Source: 66-474 sp040388785
GTDB lineage: Bacteria > Pseudomonadota > Gammaproteobacteria > Xanthomonadales > Rhodanobacteraceae
Direction: 5' to 3'
Assembly: GCA_040388785.1 (NCBI GenBank)
Contig: JAZKBD010000035.1
Span: 1-64,000, forward strand
DNA: 64,000 bases
Program-made: the position numbers and the translations under genes
Shown: one piece after another, positions 7,999 through 17,020 of the stretch
Layout of the letters: each line of letters begins with the position of its first letter
Position numbering within the stretch: the stretch's first letter is position 1
Notes under the pieces: model-generated
Databases searched by the model: none
What the model was told of the DNA's origin: nothing
The model's input: only the letters and a program-made list of their open reading frames with translations

Positions 7999-10364
7999 CG
8001 TGCCGTCCCGATGCGAAGATCGGCGGCCGTACCCGCGGCCAGTTTCACCCAGGTCACAGCGCCGTAACGATCGTGGCCGCTGGCCCAGCCTGCGCCCGAC
8101 GACGCATTGAGTGCATCGAGACCGGATACAGACTCGAGCGGCTTGCCATTCATGCGCACCGAATGCGCGGTGCCCCCGTGCACCGCGAGCAGGTACCAGC
8201 GCAGCGCCGGCTTGTAGGTGCCCTCGGGTGCGGCCAGCGTGAAATCGATCTCCGCACCTTGCCTGCGCGTAGACATCGGTTGCGAGAAATACACGCCCTT
8301 CTCGTACGCATACGTCTCGCCATCGTCGTCGTAGTAATCGAAACGCGTTTCCGGGTCCGATGGAAACACCTGCACCGTCACGGTCGTGACCGGATGCTGG
8401 CCCACGTAGTCCATCATCGGCTGCGTCGGGATGATCGCGCCGTCGCGGATGAACAGCGGAATGTCGCGCCAAGTCTTCGCATCCACCGGAATGTCGGCGG
8501 TTTTCCCGCCCGCATAAGTCTTGCCGCTGAACCAGTCGATCCATCTGCCGGCGGGCAGGTAGACGCGCTTCGACGTCGCGCCCTGCTCGACCACCGGCGA
8601 CACCAACAGCCACTGCCCGAACAGCCACGCGTCGGCATCATTGCGCACGTTCGGATCGTCGGGCCAATCGAACGCCAGCGGCCGCACCAGCCCGACGCCG
8701 TGCGCATAGTCGGCATGCTGGTAAGCGTAGATGTACGGGATCAGTGAATAGCGCAAACGGATCGCCGCCGTCGCGGCCGCTTCGGCGACGGGACCATAAA
8801 CCCACGGCTGGCGCTTCTCATTGAACGTGCCGTGTACGCGGAAGATCGGCGTGAACGCGCCGAACTCGATCCAGCGCGCGTAGTTCTCGCCGGACGGGTG
8901 GCCGTTGAAGCCGCCGCCGTCCATGCCCCACTTCGCTTCGCCGGTTTCGATCCCGCTCAACATCCGCACGCGCTGCGCGGCCATGCTGGCGAAACCGGTG
9001 TCGATGTCGCCCGACCACATACCGTACGCATAACGCTGCGCGCCCAGCCAGAAGCTGCGGTTGATCGACCACACGCGCTGGTTGCTGACCGCGCGTTGCG
9101 CGTCGTACAACGCACGCTGCATGTTGAGGAATTGCGTATTCGACGTGGGCGTGCCGTCCTTGCCGTACACGTCGGCCTCGTCGTTCCACCAGCCGGCGAT
9201 GCCGTCGTCGAAGCCGTACTTGATGGCCAGCTCGCCGAACCAGCGCCGCGCTTCCGGCTTGTCGAAGTCGACATCCTTCGCCAGCTTGTGCGAGAAATAT
9301 TCCGGATACGCCCGCTCGCCCGGAATCCACAAGTCGTGCGCGGTGGCGTGATCGCCTTCGGCCGTGCCCAGCAGCAGGCGCGGCTTCATGATGCCGGTCA
9401 GGTGCACGCCTTCGGCAGCAAGCTTCTTCGCGAGCTTGCCGTCGGGACCGTCGGGAAACTTTTCCGGGTTCCAGCGGAACTCGCCGTAATCGCCCTGCCC
9501 CCACGCCTTCCAGTCGAAGTCGAGGGTGAAGTTGTCGATCGGGATGTGCTTCTCTCGATAGGTCTTGACGATGTCCAGCAGTTCCTTCTGGTCGATGCCC
9601 CACTGGCTGTTGGTGAAACCCATCGCCCATTTCGGGAACAGCGGCGCCGGACCGCTGATCTCCGCCAGCTCCGCGAACAATTCCTTCGGTGCGCCAACCA
9701 GGATGTAGTAATCGGTGTCGGAGCGCTTGAAATTGTCGATGGTGATGCGACCGCCCGCGAGATCGAAATCCGCGCCGTCGCAATCGACCAGCACGCCGTA
9801 ACCTTTGGTGCTCCACACGAACGGCGCGCCGGCGTGGCCTTGTTTGCCGGCTTGCGCGACCTGCTTGCCGTTGCGCAGAAGGCCTGCGGTGACCGGCTGG
9901 TTGGCTTCGAAGCCGCCGATGCCGTACAGCGCGTCGCCCGCTGCATGTTCGAGAACGATCCGTTCTTCGGACAAGGCCATCAGCTCGGTTTGGCGCAACA
10001 GCACGTGGCCTTGCGCGTCGCTGACGGTCAATGTGGCGGTCTTCGGATCCCATGCGACGACCATTCGGTTCGAACGCAAAGTCACCGCGTCACCGTGGCG
10101 CGAAACGTCGGGCGCGAACGCCATTGCCGAGTTTGGCTGCGAATCGATCACGAGGCCCGGCGGTGTCGTGTGTCCCATCGGCACGTAGTGCACATTCAGC
10201 ACGCCGGGCGCGACCATCTGCACCGTAGTCGTTGCATCGTCCTGTGCAAGCGCGAAGCCTTGCGCGTTGACGCTGCGCAATTCCAGCGTGACGGACGCGT
10301 TGGCGGCCACGGCGAAGGCGGCCAGCAACAAGACCATGAGTATTCGCATGCGCAGGTTTGCCAT
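7995..10364 (-). CDS. GH31 alpha-glucosidase, secreted
   Basis: This 789-residue enzyme starts at ATG (MANLRMRIL) with an AAGGA sequence upstream and has a signal peptide ending near residue 23. The GH31 (beta/alpha)8 core is clear. GWWNDEAD at about 391-398 holds the presumed nucleophile D395, and MWSGD at about 449-453 holds the presumed acid/base D453. The conserved block with GGF and a later RVHG segment follows near 483-512. An N-terminal beta-sandwich precedes the barrel and C-terminal beta domains follow. It probably releases glucose or trims alpha-linked oligosaccharides in the periplasm. It shares a 4-bp overlap with the next gene downstream. The substrate could also be an alpha-xyloside, but the locus argues for alpha-glucans. 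Confidence 0.87.
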   Translation of the reverse strand: MANLRMRILMVLLLAAFAVAANASVTLELRSVNAQGFALAQDDATTTVQMVAPGVLNVHYVPMGHTTPPGLVIDSQPNSAMAFAPDVSRHGDAVTLRSNRMVVAWDPKTATLTVSDAQGHVLLRQTELMALSEERIVLEHAAGDALYGIGGFEANQPVTAGLLRNGKQVAQAGKQGHAGAPFVWSTKGYGVLVDCDGADFDLAGGRITIDNFKRSDTDYYILVGAPKELFAELAEISGPAPLFPKWAMGFTNSQWGIDQKELLDIVKTYREKHIPIDNFTLDFDWKAWGQGDYGEFRWNPEKFPDGPDGKLAKKLAAEGVHLTGIMKPRLLLGTAEGDHATAHDLWIPGERAYPEYFSHKLAKDVDFDKPEARRWFGELAIKYGFDDGIAGWWNDEADVYGKDGTPTSNTQFLNMQRALYDAQRAVSNQRVWSINRSFWLGAQRYAYGMWSGDIDTGFASMAAQRVRMLSGIETGEAKWGMDGGGFNGHPSGENYARWIEFGAFTPIFRVHGTFNEKRQPWVYGPVAEAAATAAIRLRYSLIPYIYAYQHADYAHGVGLVRPLAFDWPDDPNVRNDADAWLFGQWLLVSPVVEQGATSKRVYLPAGRWIDWFSGKTYAGGKTADIPVDAKTWRDIPLFIRDGAIIPTQPMMDYVGQHPVTTVTVQVFPSDPETRFDYYDDDGETYAYEKGVYFSQPMSTRRQGAEIDFTLAAPEGTYKPALRWYLLAVHGGTAHSVRMNGKPLESVSGLDALNASSGAGWASGHDRYGAVTWVKLAAGTAADLRIGTAR

Positions 10365-10640
10365 CTCGTGTTTATCCTTTTCCTTCAGGAAACCCAACCC
10401 TGGTTATCATTCCGGGGCCGCCCGCGTTGTGTGCGGGCGGAGCCCGACTGCGTTGGCAGGATTGCCAACGCGAACGCCGCAGGTGGCCCGCAGGGCAAGC
10501 GCCAAGGATGGCGCGAGTCAATCCATTTTCTCTTTCCACAATCACCAAGATCAAAATGGATTCCGGATCGCCGCTTCGCGACGTCCGGAATGACGACAAA
10601 GAAAACGCCCCGGTGCCGCAACGGCGTCCTGATTGGCCAT
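10365..10640 (-). other. Intergenic spacer with repeat-like sequence inside the maltose operon
   Basis: The 276-bp spacer between the GH13 amylase and GH31 genes contains no credible coding sequence. It includes a GC-rich inverted segment (CCGCCCGC...GCGGGCGG near 10420-10440) and, near 10555-10595, a 'ggattccgg...ccggaatgacg' unit of the kind dispersed in xanthomonad genomes. A related unit lies near 37611. The spacer may attenuate or process the mRNA. Confidence 0.5.
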
Positions 10641-12197
10641 TCATTGCAGAACCGCGCTGCCGTACGGCGGCAGTTGCAGATGGTTGCTGGTGATCGCCGT
10701 ATCCGCGCGGCTGTGTTCAAGCAGCGTGTGGAAACGCTGCGCTGGCAACACGATGGCTTGTGGTTTGCCGGAAAGGTTGTGCAGCACCAGCACGTCGCCG
10801 TGCGGGTCGTCCAGTTCCCAAGCCGCGACCTGCCGGTTGGCGTCGCGCCAGTCGCGTGCCGCGCCTTCGCGCAGCGCAGGAATGTCGCGCCGCCAACCGA
10901 TCAGCATGCGGTACCAGTCGAGCAGCGACGATCGATTCTTGTTCTCGGCCTCCACGGAAACATCCGGCCCATCACCTGCGCTCCAGCTCTCCCACGTCGT
11001 CTCGCCCGGCCCTTTGCCAGCGTGATACCAGCGCATCGGTTCGCGCAGGTGCGGATCGGGTTTCTGCCCGCGCATCCCGAGTTCCTCTCCGTAATACACG
11101 AACGGATGACCCGGCAGGGTGAACAGCATCGCGGCGGCCACGCGCATGTGATCGGGATTGCCGTCAAGCTGGCTCATCACGCGCTCGGTGTCGTGGTTGG
11201 ACAGCAGCGGCGCGTCGTCGAAACGGCCATGCGCGGCAGCGCGGTAGTCATCGCCGATGCGCTGCAGGGTCGCACCGAGGTCGCGGTCGGTCTCCGTCTT
11301 GGCGCTCTCGATCAGGCGCGCCGCCAGCGGAAAATCGAACGTGGCATCCACCGCGTCCATCCATGGCGCGAGTTGATCCGGATACTGCTGCCACACCTCG
11401 CCCACCACCCACGCGTGCGGGTTGACCGCATCGACGCCCTGGTGGAACTCGCGCCACCAATCGAGGTTCTTGTTGAGTACCGCTTGGTTGTTCCAGTCGG
11501 TCTCGAAGTTCAAGTAGACGTGCTGCGCGGCGTCCAGCCGAAAACCGTCCACGCCTTTCTTCAGCCAGAACTTGCCGACGTCGATCATTGCCTTGCGCAC
11601 GGCAGGATCGTCGTAGTTCAGGTCGGGCATCTCATCGGTGAACACGCCAAGGTAGTTTTGGCCGTTCGGCAGCGCGTGCCATGCGAAACTGCCCGTCGCG
11701 CTGATCGCCTTGAGATCGGTCTCGGCCGTCGCCCACGAGTACCAGTCGTGGTACTTGCCGTGCGGATCGCGCGCGGCGAGGAACCACGGCGACCGGTTGC
11801 TGGTGTGGTTCGCCACCAGATCCATGATGACCTTGATGCCGCGCTTGTGCGCCTCGCGCAGCAGCCGCCCGAAATCCGCCATCGTGCCGTACTGCGGATT
11901 GATCGCGTAATAATCAGTGACGTCGTAGCCGTGATAGCTGGGCGATGGATTGATCGGCATCAGCCAGATGCCATCGACGCCCAGCGATTGCAGGTAATCG
12001 AGTTTGGCGGTGACGCCGTTCAGGTCGCCGATGCCGTCGCCGTTGGTGTCGTACCAGCTGCGCACGAAGATTTCGTAATAGACGCTGGAAGGATCCTTGC
12101 TGCGCTGGGCAGATGGCGCGCGCTTCGCCGCGAAACTTGCGGACATCGAGGTCAACGCAATGAGCAACGCGACGACGCAACATGCTGCTTTCCTCAC
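10641..12197 (-). CDS. GH13 alpha-amylase, secreted
   Basis: The 518-residue product starts at a GTG overlapping the stop of the halogenase gene (GTGA) and begins with a signal peptide ending around residue 23. GH13 regions are all present: DLVANHTS (I), GFRLDAAQH (II) with nucleophile D222, VVGEVW (III) with acid/base E267, and LSNHDTE (IV) with D336. A short C-terminal beta domain follows. It should cleave alpha-1,4-glucans to maltodextrins outside the cytoplasm, feeding the downstream GH31 and six-hairpin enzymes. The length is typical of compact proteobacterial alpha-amylases. Maltogenic or oligo-1,6 activity cannot be excluded. Confidence 0.9.
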   Translation of the reverse strand: MRKAACCVVALLIALTSMSASFAAKRAPSAQRSKDPSSVYYEIFVRSWYDTNGDGIGDLNGVTAKLDYLQSLGVDGIWLMPINPSPSYHGYDVTDYYAINPQYGTMADFGRLLREAHKRGIKVIMDLVANHTSNRSPWFLAARDPHGKYHDWYSWATAETDLKAISATGSFAWHALPNGQNYLGVFTDEMPDLNYDDPAVRKAMIDVGKFWLKKGVDGFRLDAAQHVYLNFETDWNNQAVLNKNLDWWREFHQGVDAVNPHAWVVGEVWQQYPDQLAPWMDAVDATFDFPLAARLIESAKTETDRDLGATLQRIGDDYRAAAHGRFDDAPLLSNHDTERVMSQLDGNPDHMRVAAAMLFTLPGHPFVYYGEELGMRGQKPDPHLREPMRWYHAGKGPGETTWESWSAGDGPDVSVEAENKNRSSLLDWYRMLIGWRRDIPALREGAARDWRDANRQVAAWELDDPHGDVLVLHNLSGKPQAIVLPAQRFHTLLEHSRADTAITSNHLQLPPYGSAVLQ

Positions 12198-13735
12198 GAT
12201 GCACTCCTCGCGACTTCGGTCATCGGCCTGGGCGTTGCAGGCGCGCAGGTCCTCGCGACGAAATCATCGTGCGCAGGCAAGCGCTCGACCGCGCGAAGGA
12301 TCAAGGTGCGGATGTCGGACAGGAATGCCCGCAGTTTCGAATCCTCCAGTTCATCGGTCAGCGGGTGATGGTGCGCCGGTTCGATACGCTGTCCCAGCAT
12401 CACCTGCAGCCAGCCCGCTTCGGTGAACAGTTCGTCTGCTTCGCGGAAGATCAACCCAGTGCGGCGGAACAGCGCGATGCGGCGCGCGAGTTCTTCCGGC
12501 ACATCCATCGCGCCACAAGCTTTCCAGAACGGCGTGTCATCACGCTCGGTGGCCTTGTAATGCAGGATCAGGAAATCGCGCACGCGCTCGTATTCGAAGC
12601 GCGTCTGGCGGTTGTATTGGTCGATCAGTATCGGATCGCAGCGCCGATCCGGAAACATGCCGAGGAAGCGCGCAATGCCCGACTGCACCAGGTGGATGCT
12701 GGTCGATTCCAGCGGTTCCATGAAACCGGCGGCCAGCCCCAGCGCCAGGCAATTGCGGTTCCACTGAAGCCTGCGCATCCCGGTGACGAAGCGCAGCGGC
12801 CGTGGATCTTCCAGCGGCTCGCCTTCGAGATTCGCGAGCAGTTGCGCGGCGGCTTCGTCGTCGCTGATGAAGCGGCTGCAGTAAACGTGGCCATTGCCGG
12901 TGCGGTGCTGCAACGCGATCCGCCATTGCCAGCCGGACGTGCGCGCGAACGCCTGCGTGTAGGGCCGCATCGGCGTGCTGCGCGTGCTCGCCAGCGCGAG
13001 CGCACGATCGCAGGGCAGCCAGTGCTGCCAATTTTCGTAACCGGTTTTCAGCGCGCCTTCGATCAGGAGCCCGCGGAACCCCGAGCAGTCGATGAAAAAG
13101 TCTCCTTCGACGTTTTCACCACTCTCCAGCCGCAGCGATTCGATGAACCCGTCTTCGCCGCGCAGCTTCACCTCGACCACCTTGCCTTCGACGCGCTGCA
13201 CCGCGCCTTCCGGAATGCGCTCGCGCAGATACTGCGCATAACGCGCGGCGTCGAACTGGTAGGCGTAGCGGATGCCGCCCAGCGGACTGTTGCCCACCTT
13301 GTCCAGTCGTGCGAACTTGTCCGCCGCGGCGGCGGCGGCATTCAATGAGTACGCCCACAGCGAATGCGCGTCGCCTCCTGCGCGGCTGCGCAGCCAGTAA
13401 TGGTGGAACGGCAGCAGGCCCAGCGGCAGGCCGATGTCGCCAAACGCATGGAGGTACGAATCACCCAAGCGCCCCCAGTCGTTGAGCTGCACGCCCAGCT
13501 TGTACGTGCCGTGGGTGAAGCGCATCAGGTCGTCCTCGTCGATGCCGAGGAACGCGTTGATGTGCTGGATCTGCGGGATCGTGGCCTCGCCCACGCCGAC
13601 GGTGCCGATCTCGGCCGATCCGATCAGACGGATTTCCCGTCGCGGCCCGAACGCGCGCGCCAGCAACGCCGCCGCCATCCATCCGGCGGTGCCGCCGCCC
13701 ACGATCACCACGCGCCGGATCGCGGATTCATTCAT
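12194..13735 (-). CDS. Tryptophan-halogenase-like flavoprotein
   Basis: This 513-residue protein belongs to the flavin-dependent tryptophan halogenase family. It has the FAD-binding GGGTAGW at about 13-19, a lysine at position 79 in YKLGVQLNDW matching the catalytic Lys of PrnA, a W-x-W-x-I segment (SGWQWRIA), and FMEPLESTSIHL with the conserved Glu-Ser. Homologues sit beside carbohydrate TonB receptors in Xanthomonas and Caulobacter relatives, and their role there is not established. No flavin reductase gene is nearby. It is encoded directly after the TonB receptor gene and overlaps the amylase start by 4 bp, so it belongs to the maltose operon. Whether it halogenates anything is unknown. 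Confidence 0.85.
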   Translation of the reverse strand: MNESAIRRVVIVGGGTAGWMAAALLARAFGPRREIRLIGSAEIGTVGVGEATIPQIQHINAFLGIDEDDLMRFTHGTYKLGVQLNDWGRLGDSYLHAFGDIGLPLGLLPFHHYWLRSRAGGDAHSLWAYSLNAAAAAADKFARLDKVGNSPLGGIRYAYQFDAARYAQYLRERIPEGAVQRVEGKVVEVKLRGEDGFIESLRLESGENVEGDFFIDCSGFRGLLIEGALKTGYENWQHWLPCDRALALASTRSTPMRPYTQAFARTSGWQWRIALQHRTGNGHVYCSRFISDDEAAAQLLANLEGEPLEDPRPLRFVTGMRRLQWNRNCLALGLAAGFMEPLESTSIHLVQSGIARFLGMFPDRRCDPILIDQYNRQTRFEYERVRDFLILHYKATERDDTPFWKACGAMDVPEELARRIALFRRTGLIFREADELFTEAGWLQVMLGQRIEPAHHHPLTDELEDSKLRAFLSDIRTLILRAVERLPAHDDFVARTCAPATPRPMTEVARSAS

Positions 13736-13813
13736 GCCGGAAGTGTACGCGTCGAACACGGCAACGGCACGGAATCGCTGCCGCAATCAGCGAAACCGTG
13801 CCGCCGCCATGCC

Positions 13814-16677
13814 TCAAAAGAACTTGTACGACACGCCGACTTCGTAGCGGCGGCCATACTCTTCCCACGTCAGCACTTGGCGCGGGTCGTTGTTCTGGTA
13901 GGTGATGAAGCGCTGGTTGGTGAGGTTCGACCCCTGCAACAGGAACGTCAGGCCCTTCATGCGCCCGTCCGGAATCGTGTAGCTGACCTGCGCGTCGTAG
14001 GTGCTGCCGCCCTTGATGGTTTGCAGGATGCGCGTGGCGCTGATGCCCTGCACTTCGCCGAGGAAGCTGGTGCGGTAGCTGTCGCTGACGCGCGCCTCGA
14101 AACCGTCGTGCTGGTAGTAGATCGTGCCGTTGGCCACCCACTTCGAAAGCCCGGGCACCGTGATCGCCTGCGGATTGCCCGCGTACACCACCGCGCTCTT
14201 GGTGTAGTCGCCGGTCAGGATGAAACCGAAATCCTCCAGCACCGGCACCGAAGTCAGCGCCTTGAACGGCAGGTTGATCGTGCCCTGCAGGCCCTTCACG
14301 CTGCCGTGGCCGTCGTTGGTCGGACCCGAAATGATGCCGTAGGTGGTACCGAGCAGCTTTTGCTGATCCGCGTTCAGGAACGCACCGACGAACGGCGCGA
14401 AGTTGTACAGGAACGCAGCGCTCGGGTTGATGAAATCCGTCAGCTTCAGGTAGTAACCGGATACCGCCATGTAGCCCTGGTTCTGCGCGAAGTAATGCTC
14501 GAGGCTGATGTTGAAGTTGTCCGACATCGTCGGCAGCAGCTCGGGGTTGCCGCCGTTCGCGCTGAAGTACGACTGGTTGGGATTGGTGTTCTGCAGCGCC
14601 GTGATGTTGCCGCTGATCGCGAGNNNNNNNNNNGGTCCATGCGCGGGCGCGCCAGCACGCGCGCGGCGCCGACGCGCAGGTCGGTGCTGGGCGTGAACTG
14701 GAACACCAGGTGGGCGCTGGGCAACCAGCGGGTGTATTTGGTGCCTCCGGAAACCGGCACCAGCGTCACCACCGAGGAGCCTGTCGAACTGGTGCCCGCG
14801 GCGACGCGCTGGCCCTGCGAGCTTTCATTCGTATGCGCGACCTGCACGCCGAGGTTGCCGCGCACCGGCACGTTGCCGAGCGAAGTGTCGATGTTGAATT
14901 GCACGAACGGCGTGGTGTCGAGCTCGCGTACCTTCCAGTTGGGCGGCACGCCGATCGACGACAACGCGGTGGGGAACAGGTTGTAGGTGCCGTCGGCGAG
15001 GAAATCGAGCGGGTTGTAGACCACCTGCTGGCCGATGCCCATCCATGCCAGCGGATTGCCGATCGTGTACGACGGGATCGCTGCGGTCTGCGCGCCCTTC
15101 GGAAAGGCGGCTGTCGGCGGCAGCACGATGAAATCCTGATCGATGTCGTAGTTCTTGTTGCGGGTCGCGCGATCGACGCCGAACTGCATGTTCGAGAACG
15201 GCCCGCTCATGAATTCATGCTCGACCGACAGGCGCAGCCGCGCGAGGTAATCGTTGGTGTGCGGCATGTTGATGAAGCCCGCCTGCACCACCGACGGATT
15301 GTTGCCGCTGCCCCAGCCTTGCGGATCGGTCAGCACCAATCCCTGCGTGTAATCCAGCGTGGGATCGACGGACAACATGCCGCTGCCGGCTTCCTCGAAG
15401 GCCAGCGTATCGGTCGGGCCGGACTTGTTGTAGCCGAAGCCCGAGTAGCTTTCCAGCAACACGTCCTGGCGATCGGCGCGCGAATAGCTGGCGTCCAGTT
15501 CCGCGGACCAGTCTTCGTTGAAACGCAGCTTGTTGTTCCAGCCGATGTTCCAGACCTTGGCGCGGGTCTGGTTGTAGTCGTTGCGCACGACCGGCGAAAC
15601 ATTGCTGTACACGCCGCTCTGCACGAAACCATTCTGGACATTGCCGGGCTGGAGCACGACGCCCACGCCGTAGTACAACGGCAGTTCCGCGCCCTTGGCC
15701 TGCTGGGTTTCACGGAAGTTGTCCCAGGTGAGGTCGAGTGTGCTGGTGAAGTTGTCGCTCGGCCGGTACTGCAGCGTCGCCAGCAGGCCGGTGCGCTTCA
15801 ATTGATCCGAAATGCCGTAGTTCTTGGAGCCACCCACCACCAGGTCGCCATTGGAATCGGTGGCGTAACCCCACGGCGCCTGGTGCTCGATCTGCGCCGG
15901 ATTGGATTCGAGGTCGACGCCCAGCGTGACGCCGAAGGTGTGGTCGGCGAACTGGTTGACGTACACGCCGTTCACCGAATAACCGTGGTCGCTGACGCCG
16001 GGTCCGGGCGACAACGTCGAAAGGCTGTCCCAAACGTAGTGCGCGTTGACCGCGGCCACCGGACCCGGTTGTTCCAGCGGGCGGATCGTGCGCATGTCCA
16101 CCGTGCCGGACAGGCCCTGCCCGATCAGGCTGGCGCTCGGCGACATGTAAACGACGACGCTGTTGAACCAGCTCGACGGGTATTGGTCGTATTGCACGTC
16201 GCGGTTGTTGGAGGTGCTGACCTGCTCGCGCCCGTTCACCAGCGCGGTCGAGAAGTCGGGACCGAGGCCGTGGATCGTGACGACCTGCGGACGGCCGCTC
16301 AAGGTCTGCACCGCCAGGCCCGGCAGACGACCGAGCGCGTCGGCGATGCTGGTGCCGGGCAGCTTGCCGATCTGTTCGGCGGAAACCGCCTCGACGATCT
16401 CGTCGGAATTGCGCTTGATCGCGGTGGCATTCTGCAGGCTGCCTGCATAACCGCGCACGTTGATCGCCTGCAGTTGCTGCGGCTGCGTTTTCTGCTTCTC
16501 GTTCTTCTTCTTGCCGTTGGCGTTCTGATCAGTCGTGGCGGTCTGGTCCTGCTGCTGCGGCTGATCCTGCGCGCCGCCGGCCGGCGCGCTGGCGGCGAAA
16601 GCGATGTTGGCGCAGGTGGCAAGCCCGATGCCTGCGGAGAGCAGGGCCAGCGTCATCATGTTGCGTTTCAGTTGCAT
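13814..16677 (-). CDS. TonB-dependent outer-membrane receptor, maltodextrin type (assembly gap inside)
   Basis: The gene starts at an ATG giving MQLKRNMM and a signal peptide ending at AFAAS. A Gln/Lys-rich linker, a plug domain (LPGTSIADALGRLPGLAVQ, then a TonB-receptor plug to about residue 190) and a 22-strand-type barrel follow, ending in YEVGVSYKFF with the terminal aromatic typical of outer-membrane barrels. It is the first gene of the minus-strand maltose arm and should import maltodextrins in an energy-dependent way. A run of ten N interrupts the barrel after RVLARPRMD. The coding length as written is not a multiple of three, so the true gap is not ten bases. Protein on both sides is continuous with one receptor, and probably only a few residues are missing. 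Confidence 0.9.
14624..14633. other. Assembly gap (10 N)
   Basis: Ten undetermined bases lie within the receptor gene. The reading frames on either side disagree with a 10-base gap, so the run marks unknown length rather than measured distance. Confidence 0.95.
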
Positions 16678-16797
16678 CGGTCGTCCCCAGTGGTGAACGT
16701 CGGTGTGCGTGTCGCGGCCATTCCGCGTGCAATCCCGCGCTCGCGGCGCGGGTGTGATCAGGATGGTAGGCGTCCGGTTTCGCGCCGGGCGCGCGGC

Positions 16798-16811
16798 GCA
16801 TACGTATTCAT
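16798..16811. promoter_or_regulatory. LacI-type operator candidate, left copy
   Basis: GCATACGTATTCAT carries the perfect palindromic core ATACGTAT with a central CG step, the usual symmetry of LacI-family operators. It lies 121 bp upstream of the TonB receptor start. The reverse complement occurs at 16916. The LacI regulator of this locus is encoded 2 kb away. Confidence 0.65.
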
Positions 16812-16915
16812 CCCGCCATTGGCCCGAGCGTGATGCGACGCAGCACGCGAGACGCGCGCGATGTTCGTGCACATGCACGGCAATGCGCGTGATCCATGAC
16901 GCACCCGCAGCATGC

Positions 16916-16929
16916 ATGAATACGTATGC
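16916..16929. promoter_or_regulatory. LacI-type operator candidate, right copy
   Basis: ATGAATACGTATGC is the exact reverse complement of the copy at 16798. It lies 91 bp upstream of the GH13 glucosidase start, so each divergent arm has one site. The centres are about 118 bp apart, which would permit DNA looping. The rest of the 343-bp divergent region shows no other gene. Confidence 0.65.
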
Positions 16930-17020
16930 GCGTGCGGCGGGCTGAATCGCACCAGCCGCTAAGCTGGCCGACCTATCAGACGCCGCGAAATGACGCGCGC
17001 ACCCAGGGACACCTTCGACA

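Noticed and set aside
8832..12368. Very long open frame on the plus strand (over 1100 codons)
   Set aside because: It lies opposite the GH31 and GH13 genes and has the Arg/His/Ala-rich composition of an antisense shadow in GC-rich DNA. No family motif is visible.
14710..16833. Long plus-strand open frame opposite the TonB receptor
   Set aside because: The antisense frame has no recognisable motif, and the minus strand encodes a clear receptor.
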